Source: Eulemur rufifrons (lineage: Eukaryota > Chordata > Mammalia > Primates > Lemuridae). From it: a DNA stretch of 64,000 nt. The position numbers and the translations under genes are program-made. This document shows, in pieces, positions 46,913-59,084 of this stretch (its first letter is position 1; each line of letters starts with the position of its first letter). Location: positions 246,502,843 through 246,566,842 of the forward strand of contig NC_090989.1 of NCBI RefSeq assembly GCF_041146395.1. The letters are read 5' to 3'. A model generated the notes under the pieces. It ran no database searches. It was not told the origin of the DNA and saw only the letters and a list, made by a program, of their open reading frames with translations.

Positions 46913-47060
46913 CTCCTGCTCTAGACCCCGCCCCAGAGACAAGGAACCGGACAGCAAGCATGGCTGACGCGCCCAGCGCCATCTTTTACGTGGGCGGAAC
47001 ATGTCGGTGCTTGACCCGCCTTCGTTTCCTAGTGAGACACCGTAGATTACACTTTAGCGT
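46913..47060 (-). other. C9orf72: C9orf72 noncoding exon 1a (short and long forms)
   Basis: Minus-strand CTACGGTGTCTCACTAGG... to CCACGTAAAAGATGGCGCTG aligns with the human exon 1a leader. At the human short-form donor (46972/46971) this sequence has GC (CTGG|GCGCGT) where human has GT. A longer form could end at 46913 with donor AGCAGGAG|GTGTGCG, like the human long exon 1a. The upstream limit is approximate. Confidence 0.65.
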
Positions 47061-47231
47061 TTTCAATTTGCCATGACGTTGTCGCGCCAGGCCGGTGGAA
47101 GTGGGCGGGGCAGACTTGCTCTCTCCTTTTGCTCAGGACGTTGGCATAAGTTGTCAATCTGGACAGACCTTAAGGATACCAGTGAGGCCCCGGTGGAAAG
47201 CAAAGCAGATCTGGTGGTTATGAATGGTTTT

Positions 47232-47282
47232 GTGCTTGGGAGGTAGTAGGCGCTCAACAAATATTTTATGAATGAATGGGAT
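47232..47282 (+). mobile_element. L2/MIR 3' end fragment
   Basis: 'gcttgggaggtagtaggcgctcaacaaatattttatgaatgaat' is the terminal part of an L2 or MIR element. Confidence 0.6.
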
Positions 47283-48124
47283 TTTTTTTAACCTTAAGAC
47301 ACTGTTAAGTACACATACCACTCTACCCCAATCCTCGTTAGGTAATTTACAGTCCTCCTTCTCCACCCAGGACATCCACATTTTGTCTTCTTTACATGTA
47401 AGCATTTCTCAGCATGATTTTTCACACTTGTAAACGTCATTTTTGCTAATTGCAAAATATGGGTGAGTTTTTTTAACCTTTGAAAAATATACTTCACCAT
47501 TTTGTTTGATGTGTAAAAGGAAATCAGATTTTTTAAACCTTGAGCCTTTTGGCCCGCAAATGTGTATATTCCAGTGACTCATTACAAATGAGGGGCACTT
47601 AACATTTTCATCATTAAAAATCATGCAGCACGTTTTTATCACGTTTTTATCATTCGCAGAGGAAGAAAGGGAGGAATAAATACCTAAAATTACTCTCATA
47701 ATTATGTTACCAAACCCACAAAGGGGTTCCGCCTAAGTTCTGTCATTAACCTTACAAAGAACCAATTATTGGGACAACAAGGATTGCCAAGGAAGAAAGG
47801 AATTTTAATGTGAAAGACATCTGTTGGCAGAATGGGAGAAATAATCTCACATCCGTCTTGCTGATAGACTAAAGTCAAAGGCTTTTATAGTGGGTTGTGG
47901 AATGCAGGTCAGGTTGTGTAGAGTTTGAAGTCATAGGTTCTTCAGGTGGTCTGATTCAAGAATCAGCTGTTGGTCATGGCTGATGAGACCTGTGGAGAGG
48001 CTAATTAAGTTTGGTTGTTAGGCTTGAATGGTAAGGGGGTCATTTTGCAAGGCCAATTACAACAAGTCTGTATCCTCCACAGAAATAGACTCCTTATCCA
48101 CTATTCTATGCTTCTCACACCAAC
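47283..48124. other. Intergenic DNA upstream of C9orf72
   Basis: Single-copy-looking sequence with no gene signal. A short tandem CACGTTTTTAT duplication occurs near 47630-47652. Confidence 0.6.
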
Positions 48125-48665
48125 TAGTTAACATTTATCAAGTTCCTACTTTGTGTTTGCTACTATGCTCTTCAGAAATTGCACCTCATTTATATGTGGA
48201 ATCTAAAAAATAATCGAATACATAGAAACAATTGAACAGTGATTGGGGCACTGGGGGGAAATAGAAAATTGTAGGTTGAAGGGTACAAAGTTACAGTTAT
48301 GTCAGATGAATAAATCCAGAAATTTAATGTACAACGTGAGGACAATAGTTATCAATATTATATTACACAATACAATATTGTTAACTTGCTAAGAGAATAG
48401 AATTCAGGTAATCTTACACACCCCAAAGGTAATTGTGAAATGATGGATGTGTTAATTTGCTTGACTGTAGTAATCACTATTTATATGTGTACTAAAACAT
48501 CACGTCGCACAATTTAAATATATAAATAAAGAATATGCTTAATCCTCCAGACATGTCTAAGATACAGATTTTGTCATCCCTGTTTTACAGAGGAGATAAC
48601 TGGGGTTCAGAGAGATTGAATTATTTACCTAAGGCCACTTATCTAACTGATTAGAGCCAGTTTTT
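48125..48665 (-). mobile_element. MIR SINE split by an L1 insertion
   Basis: The MIR 3' part ('acatttatcaagttcctactttgtgtttgctactatgctctt') ends near 48174. The rest ('cagattttgtcatccctgttttacagaggagataactggggttcagagag') resumes at about 48565. The sequence between is L1. Confidence 0.7.
48178..48540 (+). mobile_element. L1 (L1MA-type) 3' end
   Basis: 'atatgtggaatctaaaaaataatcgaa', 'gggtacaaagttacagttat', 'gatggatgtgttaatttgcttgactgtagtaatcac' and 'aacatcacgtcgcac' follow the 3' untranslated end of primate-age L1MA elements. Confidence 0.8.
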
Positions 48666-49529
48666 TGCAATTCTAGAGCCCACTGAGTCCTGAGGATACC
48701 AGGTTGGTACCAAGTTGATAACAGTACTTCTGTGATAACACCTATGGTGGCTAATACTAACACCCCCAGTTTAGAGTAAGATTGGGACTTGGATTAAGTG
48801 CCTGGGAGGGGAATACAGCTCCAAAAACAGTTTTTCCTCCTTCAGAATTTTGACTAGAGACAAAATAATTCCCTCGACTTCAACAGGTTTCTGGTTTCAT
48901 GCAAAATCAACCCTACAACAACTATGTTTCCTAAGAAAGAAATAATCAAACATCCAGGCTTAAATTCTTCATGGCCATGAGAAATCAAGTATGTAACAAA
49001 CGTGGCTCTGTATGCATGATGCTTTGGGACCAGTGAATGCGAATTCCCCACCTCCCACATCTAATCAAATAATTATTTAGTCATTGTGTAGCAGTATAGT
49101 AGCTTATGTGTCTTTCACTGGACTGTAGGAAAAAAAATAGAGAGAAACAGCAATTGTAGTGGTCCATAAGATTTGTATTGCCTAAAGGTGTAAGAGAGGA
49201 AGAAAAATATTCTCCCACAGATCCCTTCTTCAGGGAGCCAAAGAGAAAATGATACTAAGTATCCTGCAATTTGATCCATATTAGTGGCACCAAAAGATGG
49301 TTTGGGAGGGTTTTAACGCTTATCCCCTCCAAAACTCTGTTAACCTGCCCAAATAAACCATCCCAAATAACTTTACCATCTAAGTAAAAATAGGTTTTGC
49401 TATAGAAATATATCTTCAAGCAAGAACCCTAGTTCCTAAGAACCCTTAAGACCCTATGTAGAAAAGTTCCAACCATACACATACAATTAATGTGCAATCA
49501 TACAAAAGGCTCTAGACCTAGGGAAGCAG
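48666..49529. other. Intergenic DNA
   Basis: No gene, RNA or clear repeat was seen. Confidence 0.5.
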
Positions 49530-49735
49530 GAAAGCATATGGTTAAGAAGTTGGGCTCTGGAATCAGGGCTGGCGTAAATATTATCTCTGCCTCTGATTAG
49601 TTATGAAACTTAGGGCAGTAGTGTACTTCTGTGTGCCTCAGTTTCCTCAGCTGCAAAATGGCATGCAAAATGATTTCTCACACGGTTGTTGTGAGACTTA
49701 TGTCTGATCAAGCAAGCTAAGAATCTAGAACAGCA
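49530..49735 (+). mobile_element. MIR SINE
   Basis: 'catatggttaagaagttgggctctggaatcaggg', 'cctcagtttcctcagctgcaaaatgg' and 'gttgttgtgagactta' are the MIR core in plus orientation. Confidence 0.85.
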
Positions 49736-49792
49736 CATTCAAGGAGTGGTGGCATTAATCTCAATTATACAGGGGCAACAAAAGCAAAAACA

Positions 49793-49932
49793 GGCCAGGT
49801 GCAGTGGCTCATGGTTGTAATCCCCATTTTGGGAGGGTGATGTGGGAGGATTGCTAGAGGCCAGGTGTTTGGCACCTCGGCTACATAGTGAGACCTTGTC
49901 TCTACCTATCAATCAATCAATCAATCAATCAA
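49793..49932 (+). mobile_element. Monomeric Alu with (ATCA)n tail
   Basis: GGCCAGGTGCAGTGGCTCAT begins a single left-type monomer that runs to 'gagaccttgtctctacc' and then six or so ATCA units (49907-49932). Confidence 0.88.
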
Positions 49933-51784
49933 ATGACTTATGTAAACTATGTATTACTTATAAATGATATTTATAATTGCAGTAACTATTATATCAGAAT
50001 CCAGAGAACCTTCTGCTTCATCACAAATGCCAGTTGTCAGGAAGCCTATTCTCCATTCAGTTAAGGTATTTCAGGAATGTAATATGTACAGCTGATTCAG
50101 AGCTGGAGCCTCGTAAGACACACAACAAGAAAGAGAACAAGACATAAGAAGACAAGCACTGTCTTCTTGAATCTTAAGACAAGATCGCTAGCTTATAGAG
50201 GAAGAGAGGATTTGGAGTTCTTCCTTGATAGGTTGGTCATAATTTGATGGAATTTAAATGCAATGAACAGTGCACAATGGTGGTTTTGATGCTGCCCTGC
50301 TGTATGCCTGAGTCACGGGGGGAACTAGTAGCAGATGAGCCACACCAATGACTTGTGCTATAGCCATGCACTTCCCAAATCCACTTCCTAAGTTCTGCCT
50401 GAGCACCATCTGCCTAGGTTTAGCTCTCTACTTGCAACTCTCAGCATTTTTTGCATTTATATTTGTATTAATACATTATTATACTTACTGGTATGGTGCT
50501 TTGTAAGTAGGTTCTTTAGTAATTTCATGTATGATATGAAAAACTGCCTCGTAACTTTGTCACACGCTATTTAAGACCCAGGACTGTATGCTTACAATTT
50601 TCATCTGCTGACTCCTTTGTTTTTAGCACAAATCAGATGATTAGCAAATGCCAGGTGGCTGACTGAAACTTTACTGCAGCTACTCAGAATGCCTATCCTC
50701 AGGCCAGGCTCCTGTGATGAAATTGCTTCTTTTTGAAAACAGTTTTTGCCTTTATTTAACAGTCAGGGTCACTCTGTTTAAGGATCAGGGTCACTCTGAT
50801 TAAAAGGGGGTGAGAAGCTGTAGGGGAGCTTGCATGTCTTTTGTCATCAGGTTGGCCCCTTTCCTATTTCCCATCTCCCTACTATTTCTTTAACCCAACA
50901 ATGGAATATAAAACCACAACTCATGTCTCTAGGCCAATGTAAGATCACTTAGTTTTAAAATATTCTGACATCTGGTGGCTTTTGACATCTATCCTTTTTT
51001 TCTTTAAAATTATTTTGACAAATTTGGCCCTTTCTCTTCCATATGAATGAATATAAGGACTGACTGGCCTATGAATTTCCACAAATAACCGTTGTGAGAT
51101 TTTTATTGGCATTGTATTGCATTAATAGATCTATTTATTGTTTTTCCATTTATGACCATAGTGTAACTCTCTACTTACAACTTCTCTTATATTCTTTAAG
51201 TTTTATAATTTTCTCTAAAATGGCACTTCGCATCTTTTGTGAGATTTTCCCATTATATTTTAATTGTGCTGCTGTTGAAAATTCCTTCTTCCAAAAATGA
51301 TATTTTTCTCCTTTTTGCAGGTATTTAACAATGCTAGTTTTGCATATTCACCTTGTATTTGGCAACCTTAAAAATATTCGTATTGGTTGCAAATTAAAAA
51401 AAAAAAAAAACAACCCTAGCAACCAAAAAACAAAACAAGCCCAAAACCAAAAAGCTATTAATCATTTCATTCTCATGTTCTTCAACTTCCAGTAGCTTCC
51501 CATTTTCTATAGTGTCCAAAGTCCTTAACGTGACTCTGTAGTCTCTTCATAACCTGGCTTCAGTTGACTTTCAAGCCTTCTCTCTTACTGTCCTCTCTCT
51601 TTGATCTTGTCCCCGATTAGAATCAATCATTCATTTCATTGTGCACCCTTAATCTCCACCAATAATACAAAAACCAAACTCTTTGTATTTACACTTTACA
51701 GATTTAGGGCAAGTAATGGTCACATAATATTGATAGAACTAATAATTAGAAGCAATTAGAGATGGGTTGCGGTGACGCTGTAGG
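49933..51784. other. Intergenic DNA
   Basis: Mostly unassigned AT-rich sequence. A 14-bp element TCAGGGTCACTCTG recurs 22 bp apart at 50763 and 50785. An A tract with C-rich interruptions (51391-51450) may be a retroposon tail, and 51500-51660 weakly resembles L2. Confidence 0.5.
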
Positions 51785-51985
51785 ATTTAAAGACATGATA
51801 TTTGGAGCCAGGCCAACCTAGGCTTGAATTCTGGCTCAACCACTTTGTATTGTTGGGTGAGTTATTTGACATCTTTGAGCCTCAATTTCCTTCTCTGGAA
51901 AATAGTATTCCTTTGAGGATTAAATGAGATGATCCTTGTAAAACGTTTACCCTGATACCTGCCCCATGGTAATTGCTCAGTAGGG
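51785..51985 (+). mobile_element. MIR SINE
   Basis: 'tttggagccaggccaacctaggcttgaattctggctcaacca', 'gagcctcaatttccttctctggaaaata' and 'aggattaaatgagatgatcc' define a nearly complete MIR. Confidence 0.85.
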
Positions 51986-52054
51986 TTAGCGACTATGATC
52001 ACATGGTAGATGCCCAACTGATGTTTGTTAATAAATTGATCCCCAAACCCGAGT

Positions 52055-52125
52055 TTGCAGATGAAGAGATTGAAAGGATAAGGAAAAGAGACTTGCTCAA
52101 GGTCACACCTTTAGTTTGAGGTAGA
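52055..52125 (-). mobile_element. MIR fragment
   Basis: 'gcagatgaagagattgaaaggataaggaaaagagacttgctcaaggtcacac' is a MIR core in reverse. Confidence 0.65.
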
Positions 52126-52194
52126 TCTATAATTAACGCTTTTGTATGCTAACAACGAGGTGTGAACTTTTTATGAATATTAGCATGTATAAGT

Positions 52195-52318
52195 CTATCT
52201 CATCGCTAGACTGAAAGCTTCTTGAGGGCAGGGACCTTCTCTGATTCACTTTTGTTTGCCCTTTGCCTCTAAGCGTAGTGTTTACTTATGTTATATCCTT
52301 AATAAATACTGAGTACAG
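52195..52318 (+). mobile_element. L2 3' end
   Basis: 'agactgaaagcttcttgagggcagggaccttctctgattcactt' followed by 'ccttaataaatactgagtac' is the classic L2 3' end. Confidence 0.8.
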
Positions 52319-55300
52319 CTTAACTTAAGAAAGTTCCCATCAGAAACTCAGACAAATAAAATTCTTTCATCAGTGTATAGATTTGATGTTGCAAACTTTT
52401 ACTAAGCTCTAAATATGGCACACGATCAAGTGACATTAATAACGAAAAGCTTAATTTGAACATTATTGAATTTTTTGGCAACAAAACAATAGGCCACTTA
52501 ATCATCAAGATTTTTAGATGAAGCAGACATTTCATATACTGCCAGACAAAAGGATAAGAAACTCAGATCTATATTTTTAACCTGCAATTGTACCCATGGC
52601 ATTTATCATCAGTTTAAGCTTTGATTACAAAAGATTGTAAAGTATTGCCTCTATAGAAGTAATGGAATTTGATAAGTTGTTATCTTGAAGGATTAATTAG
52701 CACTCTGTGAGAGGAAGCAACTGAGTCACAGGTAACAAGTCTGTTGTCAAAAACATAAGAAAGGATGAATTGCCATGTCATTGCTTTTCATCTAAAAACA
52801 CGTAGAGAGATACTCATCTTAAATACCTTATCTGGGAAATTACAGAATGCCTATTTTGCCATACATAAGATTTTTCAAAGTTGCACAGAAATTATAGAGA
52901 CTGCAAAAATAATTTAGTATAGAACCACAAACTAGAGGGGCAGATGAAAGGCTATTACTTTCAAATCGTAGTATTAGTTCTCTCAAAATTTATTTTCTTA
53001 CTTTGAAATGACTCACTGTTTGCTTGCTCATATTCCGTGTGCAGGATATGAAAGAGAAAGAGTGATCGAATATTGCTGATCACATCTGAAGACTATCATT
53101 TGCTTTTGCCAAATAGTGCTTTAAGAAAAAAATGAAGATACTGCATGGGAAATGACATCAGGATCTAATTCTCAAGCACTTTTTCCACTAAAGAACTATG
53201 CATTCTAAGTCAGGAGATGTGCATATTTGTTTTCTGACCATAGCAGGGGGGGTGGGAGGGGGAAGAAAAACAAGCGGTCCCTTTGATGAATAGCAAATAC
53301 CTAACACCATTCTACTTTTGTTACACCAAGATCCAATTACCTCCCATGGTTCTTGAGTTTTTACAAAATGCCTGTGTATTCAAGCAGAATTAAAAGAAAA
53401 AAATCCAAATGAAGAAAAATAAAAAAGAAAGAACAAAGTAGAATCGCAGTCCAGGTAATTTTAAATGCCTAAATAATGTCATAGTGGGAAAAAAAAAAAC
53501 ACAATAAAAAGTGTAGTTCAAATTCATACTTTGTCTAGGGCAGCTTGTACACTGTCCGGCTTGGTTTGCCAAGTGCTTGTTAAAATTAATTATCGTACAG
53601 CAGCTTTCACTCTCTGAGTAGAACTCACAGAAAATATGCTTGGAGTGGAGAAATGCAAATTGGGTTGTGAGGTAATTTTGTACTCTAGGGACAGATCTTT
53701 TTTTTTTCCATTTCACATTACTTCATGTTGGAAAGGTTCATTATTATTTATAAAGCAGTACAAGCCCCAAAGCCAATCCATTTCTAGGCTCATTGTCACT
53801 TTCTGCATTCCAAACACCCCACTAAATTCCCAAATGAGTAGGCTAATTCTTTCCTTACAGAGCCATAAAACTTGCTTGGGGTATTACTTAGGTGACAGCA
53901 CTTTGTTCAAAATAATTCTTATTCACTAGGAAAAGCATTCAAAACCTTATTTTGATGTGGTCATAACTCTGGTGGAAAAGAAATAGGTTTGTCTCTTATC
54001 ACTATTAAATTTTGTTTCTTTGAGCACCCTGGTCCTAGAATAGTTCGGGCTACTGAAATACTTCAGAGTGCAGGCTTAGAAGACAATTATTATACTATTT
54101 ACCATTCTACATGTTTAAGATGTACTCCTGAAAATGGTGCTTTTCAAGTCCATTTGGTCAGCAAAATCATAAATAGTACATTTAATATAATATCTGTAAT
54201 ACCCTATTTTGCAGTTAATCCAAATATTGTTAACTAATTATTACAAATGCAAAATTGATAAGAATTTGTTTAGAACCAAACAACACCCCAAAAAACATTA
54301 TTCACTCTCCTCCTGCCATCTCCCCACTGCCCCAATATCTTGTCTCCAAGCTAATGTAAGGCAAGTGATTTCTCCAGAGTGACTAGTTTAACTCATTGTG
54401 AGAGGAATGTATCTTGTCTGCAGGGTTCCGAGGCTGGCAGTAGAGCCAGTGTGTTGAAGATAGGAGATTTCCCATCTCAACATAAGAACTTGTGACACAG
54501 CTACATCAACATGGCAGCTGTAGTGAGTGAGTCATGGGAGGTGTTCAAGTTGGGCTAGCCGTGCCAAAGAGACCATTCAGATATTCCATGTTCCCATCCC
54601 TAGAGTCTTGATGTAATCACCCTTTTAAGGGTGTATTCCCTCTTTTAACAGCTGCTTGATTCCTGCGACCCAAAGAGCATTTACAGAGTGAAATCCTTTT
54701 GTAGAGGTAGAATAGGAATGGAAACTTTCAATTCCTCATCTGATTTTGGCCAACCCATGCAGAGAAAATATCTGTGAAAACTGTCACAGGGTAAAGCTTC
54801 CCTTGATGATTTAAAATTTTAAATTGGAAAGGAACAAAATAAAGAAGTGAGACTTTTAAAATTGTGAGTTTCAATCCAACTCTTATTTCCACATACTACT
54901 TTTGTTTTAAGGAAAAACTAAAGATGACCAGGAAAATCTAATTTTGCAAAGTTATTCACTTTTTGATAATTGGGTAGAAATGATGGGTCCTTGCTACCTC
55001 TTCTTGCGTTTTTCCTTCAGTATTTATTTGTCTACTATTCTGTCTCTTAATAGTTATCTCTTTATTCATGTGTGTTCTGTGTTCTCTAAGATCATATTAA
55101 TGCTAGGCACAGACTCAGGGAGGTGCAAAGTGAAAGATGGAACTTCCGCTCCAATGTAATTTATAAACCATGAGTTCTCCTTTTGCACCGCCAGCAAACC
55201 AATGCAGAACACAATGCCTAGCACATAGAGGTTCATAAATACTGATTATAGCTGATTTGAAAGTATTACTATGGTACTGAACATAGAGCTTTTTACATAG

Positions 55301-55340
55301 CTCGTAATCAATAAATGTATCTTAAGTTTAATTTAATTTT
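52319..55340. other. Intergenic DNA
   Basis: About 3 kb with no repeat or gene that I can name. An 82-codon frame at 53989-54237 (plus) contains HPGPRIVRATEILQSAGL but has no family I recognise and no flanking gene signals. Confidence 0.5.
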
Positions 55341-56450
55341 ATAAATAGATAATACATTCACATGTTAAAAAATCAAAATTATATTAAAATGAATACACTG
55401 AGAAGTCTAACTCCCACTCTAGTCCTCATCTGCTCTATTCCTCATACCCTTTGTAGAAACTACATTATTCTATTTAATTTTGTGTTTCTCTATTATCTCT
55501 TAAAAAATAAATGCAAGGAAATACAAATCTGTAGTCATATTAGTCTCCTTCCTTAGACAAAAAGTCTTATACTCTGTGCCCAGTTCTGTACTTACTTCAT
55601 TCAACCATTTCTCTTCCTTCCATGTCAGTGCATAGAGAGATTTTTATTAACACTTATTTTTAAAGGCTTTAGAATATTCCACTCTGTGGCTGAACCATTG
55701 TGGTTGTCCCCTTGCAATGAGTATGTGAGTTGCTTTCAGGTTGTTGCTATTACAAACAATTCTGTAATGGATAGTCTCATACATTATTTCCTGTGTGTGC
55801 CGGTATATCCCTAAGATAAATCCCAACAAGTAGAATTGTTAGGTTAAATCCATTTATAGTTTTTAAAGATATTCCCAAATTTTTTTCCATAAGGGTTATT
55901 AAATTTTCTCTTCCCCTAGTAGTTCATGAATAGTCCATATTTTCATACAGATTTCCCAATAAAATGTTTAACAAAACTTTTGGATGTTTGCAAATTTGGT
56001 AGGTGAGAATTTGTAACTTAGTGTGACATTGTTTTTGCATTGCTTTAATTGTGACTGCAATTGAAATCTTTTCATTTATGTTTCCTTTTTTCCTTGTTTT
56101 ATATTTTGCTCATTTTTTCCTATTGAGTTGTTGGTCTTTTTTGTTTTCAGCAGATTACTCTATATTATGAATATAAATCCTTTGTTCTGTAGAATGAGTT
56201 GCAAATATTTTCCCAGTATTTTGTCTTTTGTTACCATTTTTTTAGTATTAATTTTATGTAATCAAATTGATTCATATTTTTTGTTTTATGACATCTGATT
56301 ATGAATCATGGTTGGAAAGACCTTCTTCAAGTTTCCAAAAAACTCCAGTTCTTTTATGTTTGATTTAAAATCTTTCATCCATTTGGGGCTTATGCTGGTA
56401 TGTGGTGTGAAGTGGGGATCCAACTTCATTTTCTTCCCCAGACGGTCACC
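55341..56450 (+). mobile_element. L1 (L1M-type) 3' region
   Basis: 'aatacattcacatgttaaaaaatcaaaa', 'ttgttgctattacaaacaattctgtaatgg', 'atccctaagataaatcccaacaagtagaattg' and 'catttggggcttatgctggtatgtggtgtgaag' are typical of L1 3' regions. It may be two adjoining fragments. Confidence 0.65.
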
Positions 56451-56556
56451 CAGTGGTAATCCATAAATAAAGATTAATTGTAAATAGCCGTGACCACATT
56501 AATACCCAAGTCAGTAGGTTGATTTGGTTAGTTTGTTGAACAAGTCAACAAAAACA

Positions 56557-56900
56557 GGCCAGGTGCGGTGGCTCAAGCCTGTAATCCTAGCACTCTGGGA
56601 GGCCGAGGCGGGAGGATCGCTAGAGGCCAGGAGTTCGAGACCAGCCTGAGCAAGAGTGAGACCCCATCTCTACTGAAAATAGAAAGAAATTATCTGGCCA
56701 ACTAAAAAATATATATAGAAAAAATTAGCTGGGTATGGTGGCACATGCCTGTAGTCCCACCTACCTGGGAGGCTGAGGCAGTAGGATCGCTTAAGCCCAG
56801 GAGTTTGAGGTTGCTGTGAGCTAGGCTGACGCCACAGCACTCACTCTAGCCCAGGCAACAGAGTGAGACTCTGTCTCAAAACAAAAAAAACAAACAAAAA
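56557..56900 (+). mobile_element. Full-length strepsirrhine-type Alu
   Basis: GGCCAGGTGCGGTGGCTCAA starts a complete dimer. Between the arms it has the AT-rich insert GAAAGAAATTATCTGGCC followed by an AAATATATATAG stretch. The right arm carries GTGAGCTAGGCTGACGCCAC. An A-rich tail with CAAA units follows. This architecture is diagnostic, as I know it, for lemur/loris Alus. Confidence 0.93.
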
Positions 56901-57014
56901 ACAAAAACAGAAGCAAAGAAACACAAAGCCCACAAAAAACAAATCAACAGATCCTTTGAGTTTATCCTTAACCTCTATTTGATCTTCATGAAATGATTCA
57001 AAGGGAACTATGAT

Positions 57015-57200
57015 ATGCCTAGCACTGTGCATGTTGCTTTACATGGTTACTGCTAATCCATCTGGTTCCCTGTCAATTGAGTTTTATTAACCTTGTTGTT
57101 ACCCATGATGAAACTGAGCCTCATAAAAGTAAAAGGATTTTCATTTGCTTAAGGCCCATTACTAGAAAGTGTTGGAACAGAGTTTTGAATCCAGGTATGA
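57015..57200 (-). mobile_element. MIR SINE
   Basis: 'atgcctagcactgtgcatgttgctttacatgg', 'cccatgatgaaactgagcctcataaaag' and 'ttactagaaagtgttggaacagagttttgaatccagg' follow a MIR in reverse. The small open frame across it is repeat-derived. Confidence 0.75.
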
Positions 57201-57318
57201 GGGTTACAAAGTCAAAGATCTTTAGACTTTCAGAAGACAATGAACTACATTGTCTGAGATACATGCAAAGAAAATAAGGACACCTGATAGAAAAATGATG
57301 TATTTGTTAGACACATGC

Positions 57319-57759
57319 TTTATTAGAGTTCTCCAGAGAAAGAGAACCAGTGGGAATAGAGAGATAGATAATGAGAAATTAGCTCATGTGATTATGAAGG
57401 CTGAGAAGTCCCACTATCTGCTGTTTGTTAGCTGGAGAGACAGGAAATTATAAGAACCAGGGGAGCCAATGGTATAGATCCCAGACAGAAGAGAAGATGA
57501 GATGAGATGTCCCAGTTCAAGCTGGCAGGCAGGAAGCAAAAAGGGATGAATTCCTCTTTTGTCCACTTTCTGTTCTATTCAAGCCCTCAATGGACTGGAT
57601 GGTTGCCCACCCACACTGGGAAGGACAATCTGTTTTACTGAGTCCATGGATTCACATGCTAATCTCATCTGGAAACATCCTCACAGACACATCCAGAAAT
57701 AACCTTTCATCTGGACACCCATGGCCAGTCAAGTTGACACATAAAATTAACCATCACAT
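57319..57759 (-). mobile_element. MLT2-like ERVL LTR
   Basis: In reverse it runs from 'tattagagttctccagagaaagagaaccagtgg' (LTR 3' end) to 'cagtcaagttgacacataaaattaaccatcaca' (LTR 5' end). It is the same family as the 17.2-kb element but in the opposite orientation. It is noncoding. Confidence 0.75.
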
Positions 57760-59084
57760 GTAAAATCACAATTGCCTTGCTTTGGCTTACCAGTGTTATT
57801 GCATTCATGTTTAGATTGTAAAACCAAAAATGCCTTTATACAGAGGGTACTACAATCCCTTATGAAAATTAGTTTCCCTTATACAGAAAAGTAAATTGCA
57901 AAAACATTTAAGCTTGTTACACATCTTTTGGCCCTTCTACTTAATTTTTAGTTCTAGATTACTTGGCTTTGATGCCTTCATTTAAAATGGAAGATTGAGT
58001 CTATACAAAACTGAAATAATTTTTCCATCTCCAGGAGTGGGTGATCCAAGTTGCACATTGACTGATTTGAGGGGGAATATAAAAAGTAAAATAATGTTAA
58101 TATTTACAAGATAACTTGCTTTTTTATACCTGAAGTAGAAAGGAATGCAAAATAAATTATATGTAAAATTCTTATTACATGTAATCTAGTTTTCAGAATT
58201 TAAGTTCAAAGAATGGTATTTATTGAAATTTTCTTGTAGTGTTTCTTGACATAAAAAGGACTCAAATTCTTAGCTTTGTGTATCATCAGTTTCAATGTTT
58301 TATTTGATTCTTTCTTTGATGAGTGTTCATGTATTTCTGTAATGCATAAAGCTATATTTTAGCATAAGGCTAAAATAAAACTGCACATTTTCAAAATTGT
58401 CTGTTAGTACCCAAAGTCTCTGGAGCCCACCTATTAGGACATGGCAGAATTGGGGCACCTGGGACAGTGAACACACAGGCAGGGGCGTCTTGGGGCTAGG
58501 TATTGACTCCACCATAAACTATGACTGTGTCACCCAGTCTAGGAAGTGACACCATTATTGGGATGAGCTGAGGTCTTAGGCCAAACTGTAGGGGTACTTG
58601 GTGAGCAAGACAACCAAGAAGCCAAGAGAAAAAAAAAAATACAATCTTGAGTGAGGTATAGACACTGCTTATCAGGAAGCAGGCAGGTTATTTCAAATGT
58701 TTTAGAAAGTTAAGTCTGAGAACAACATGCTTTTACACAGTCGAGTCTACTACTCATTGTAGTCTATTGATGTGGAGACAGTTACTTCTGCTTGAGGTTG
58801 TTGTAGGGTCGTGTGGCTTTAAAATTTATATTAATAGCATCTTTCGCAACCTGCTTTTTTCCCATCAACATGTTTTTGAGTTTTATTCAGAATAATATTA
58901 CACATTGTTTGGCGGTATGTAGAAGAAAGGTAAAAGTAAAAAATAATATATGGCCCAGATACACACCAACTTTGGGAGAGGGAGGGAAAGGGATGCAGAG
59001 GGCAGGTGTGGAGCTTTAAATCTGGGTAGGGGGTTGTATTATCCTCTGTACTTTTCTGTGTATTTTAAATATTTAATATCTCTT
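57760..59084. other. Intergenic DNA
   Basis: No gene or assigned repeat was recognised. Confidence 0.5.

Larger units (their letters stand above)
46140..47110. promoter_or_regulatory. C9orf72: CpG island, C9orf72 promoter
   Basis: A CpG-dense block that matches the human C9orf72 5' region as I recall it. It includes the repeat-site flank, exon 1b with its GCGGCGGCG stretch, the exon 1a leader and GC boxes (GGGCGGGG in several places). Open frames up to 247 codons on either strand reflect few stops in GC-rich DNA. Confidence 0.9.

Noticed and set aside
53989..54237. 82-codon frame with HPGPRIVRATEILQSAGL
   Set aside because: I recognise no protein family, and there are no promoter, splice or neighbouring exon signals. 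The length is within chance for AT-rich DNA. A protein search would settle it.
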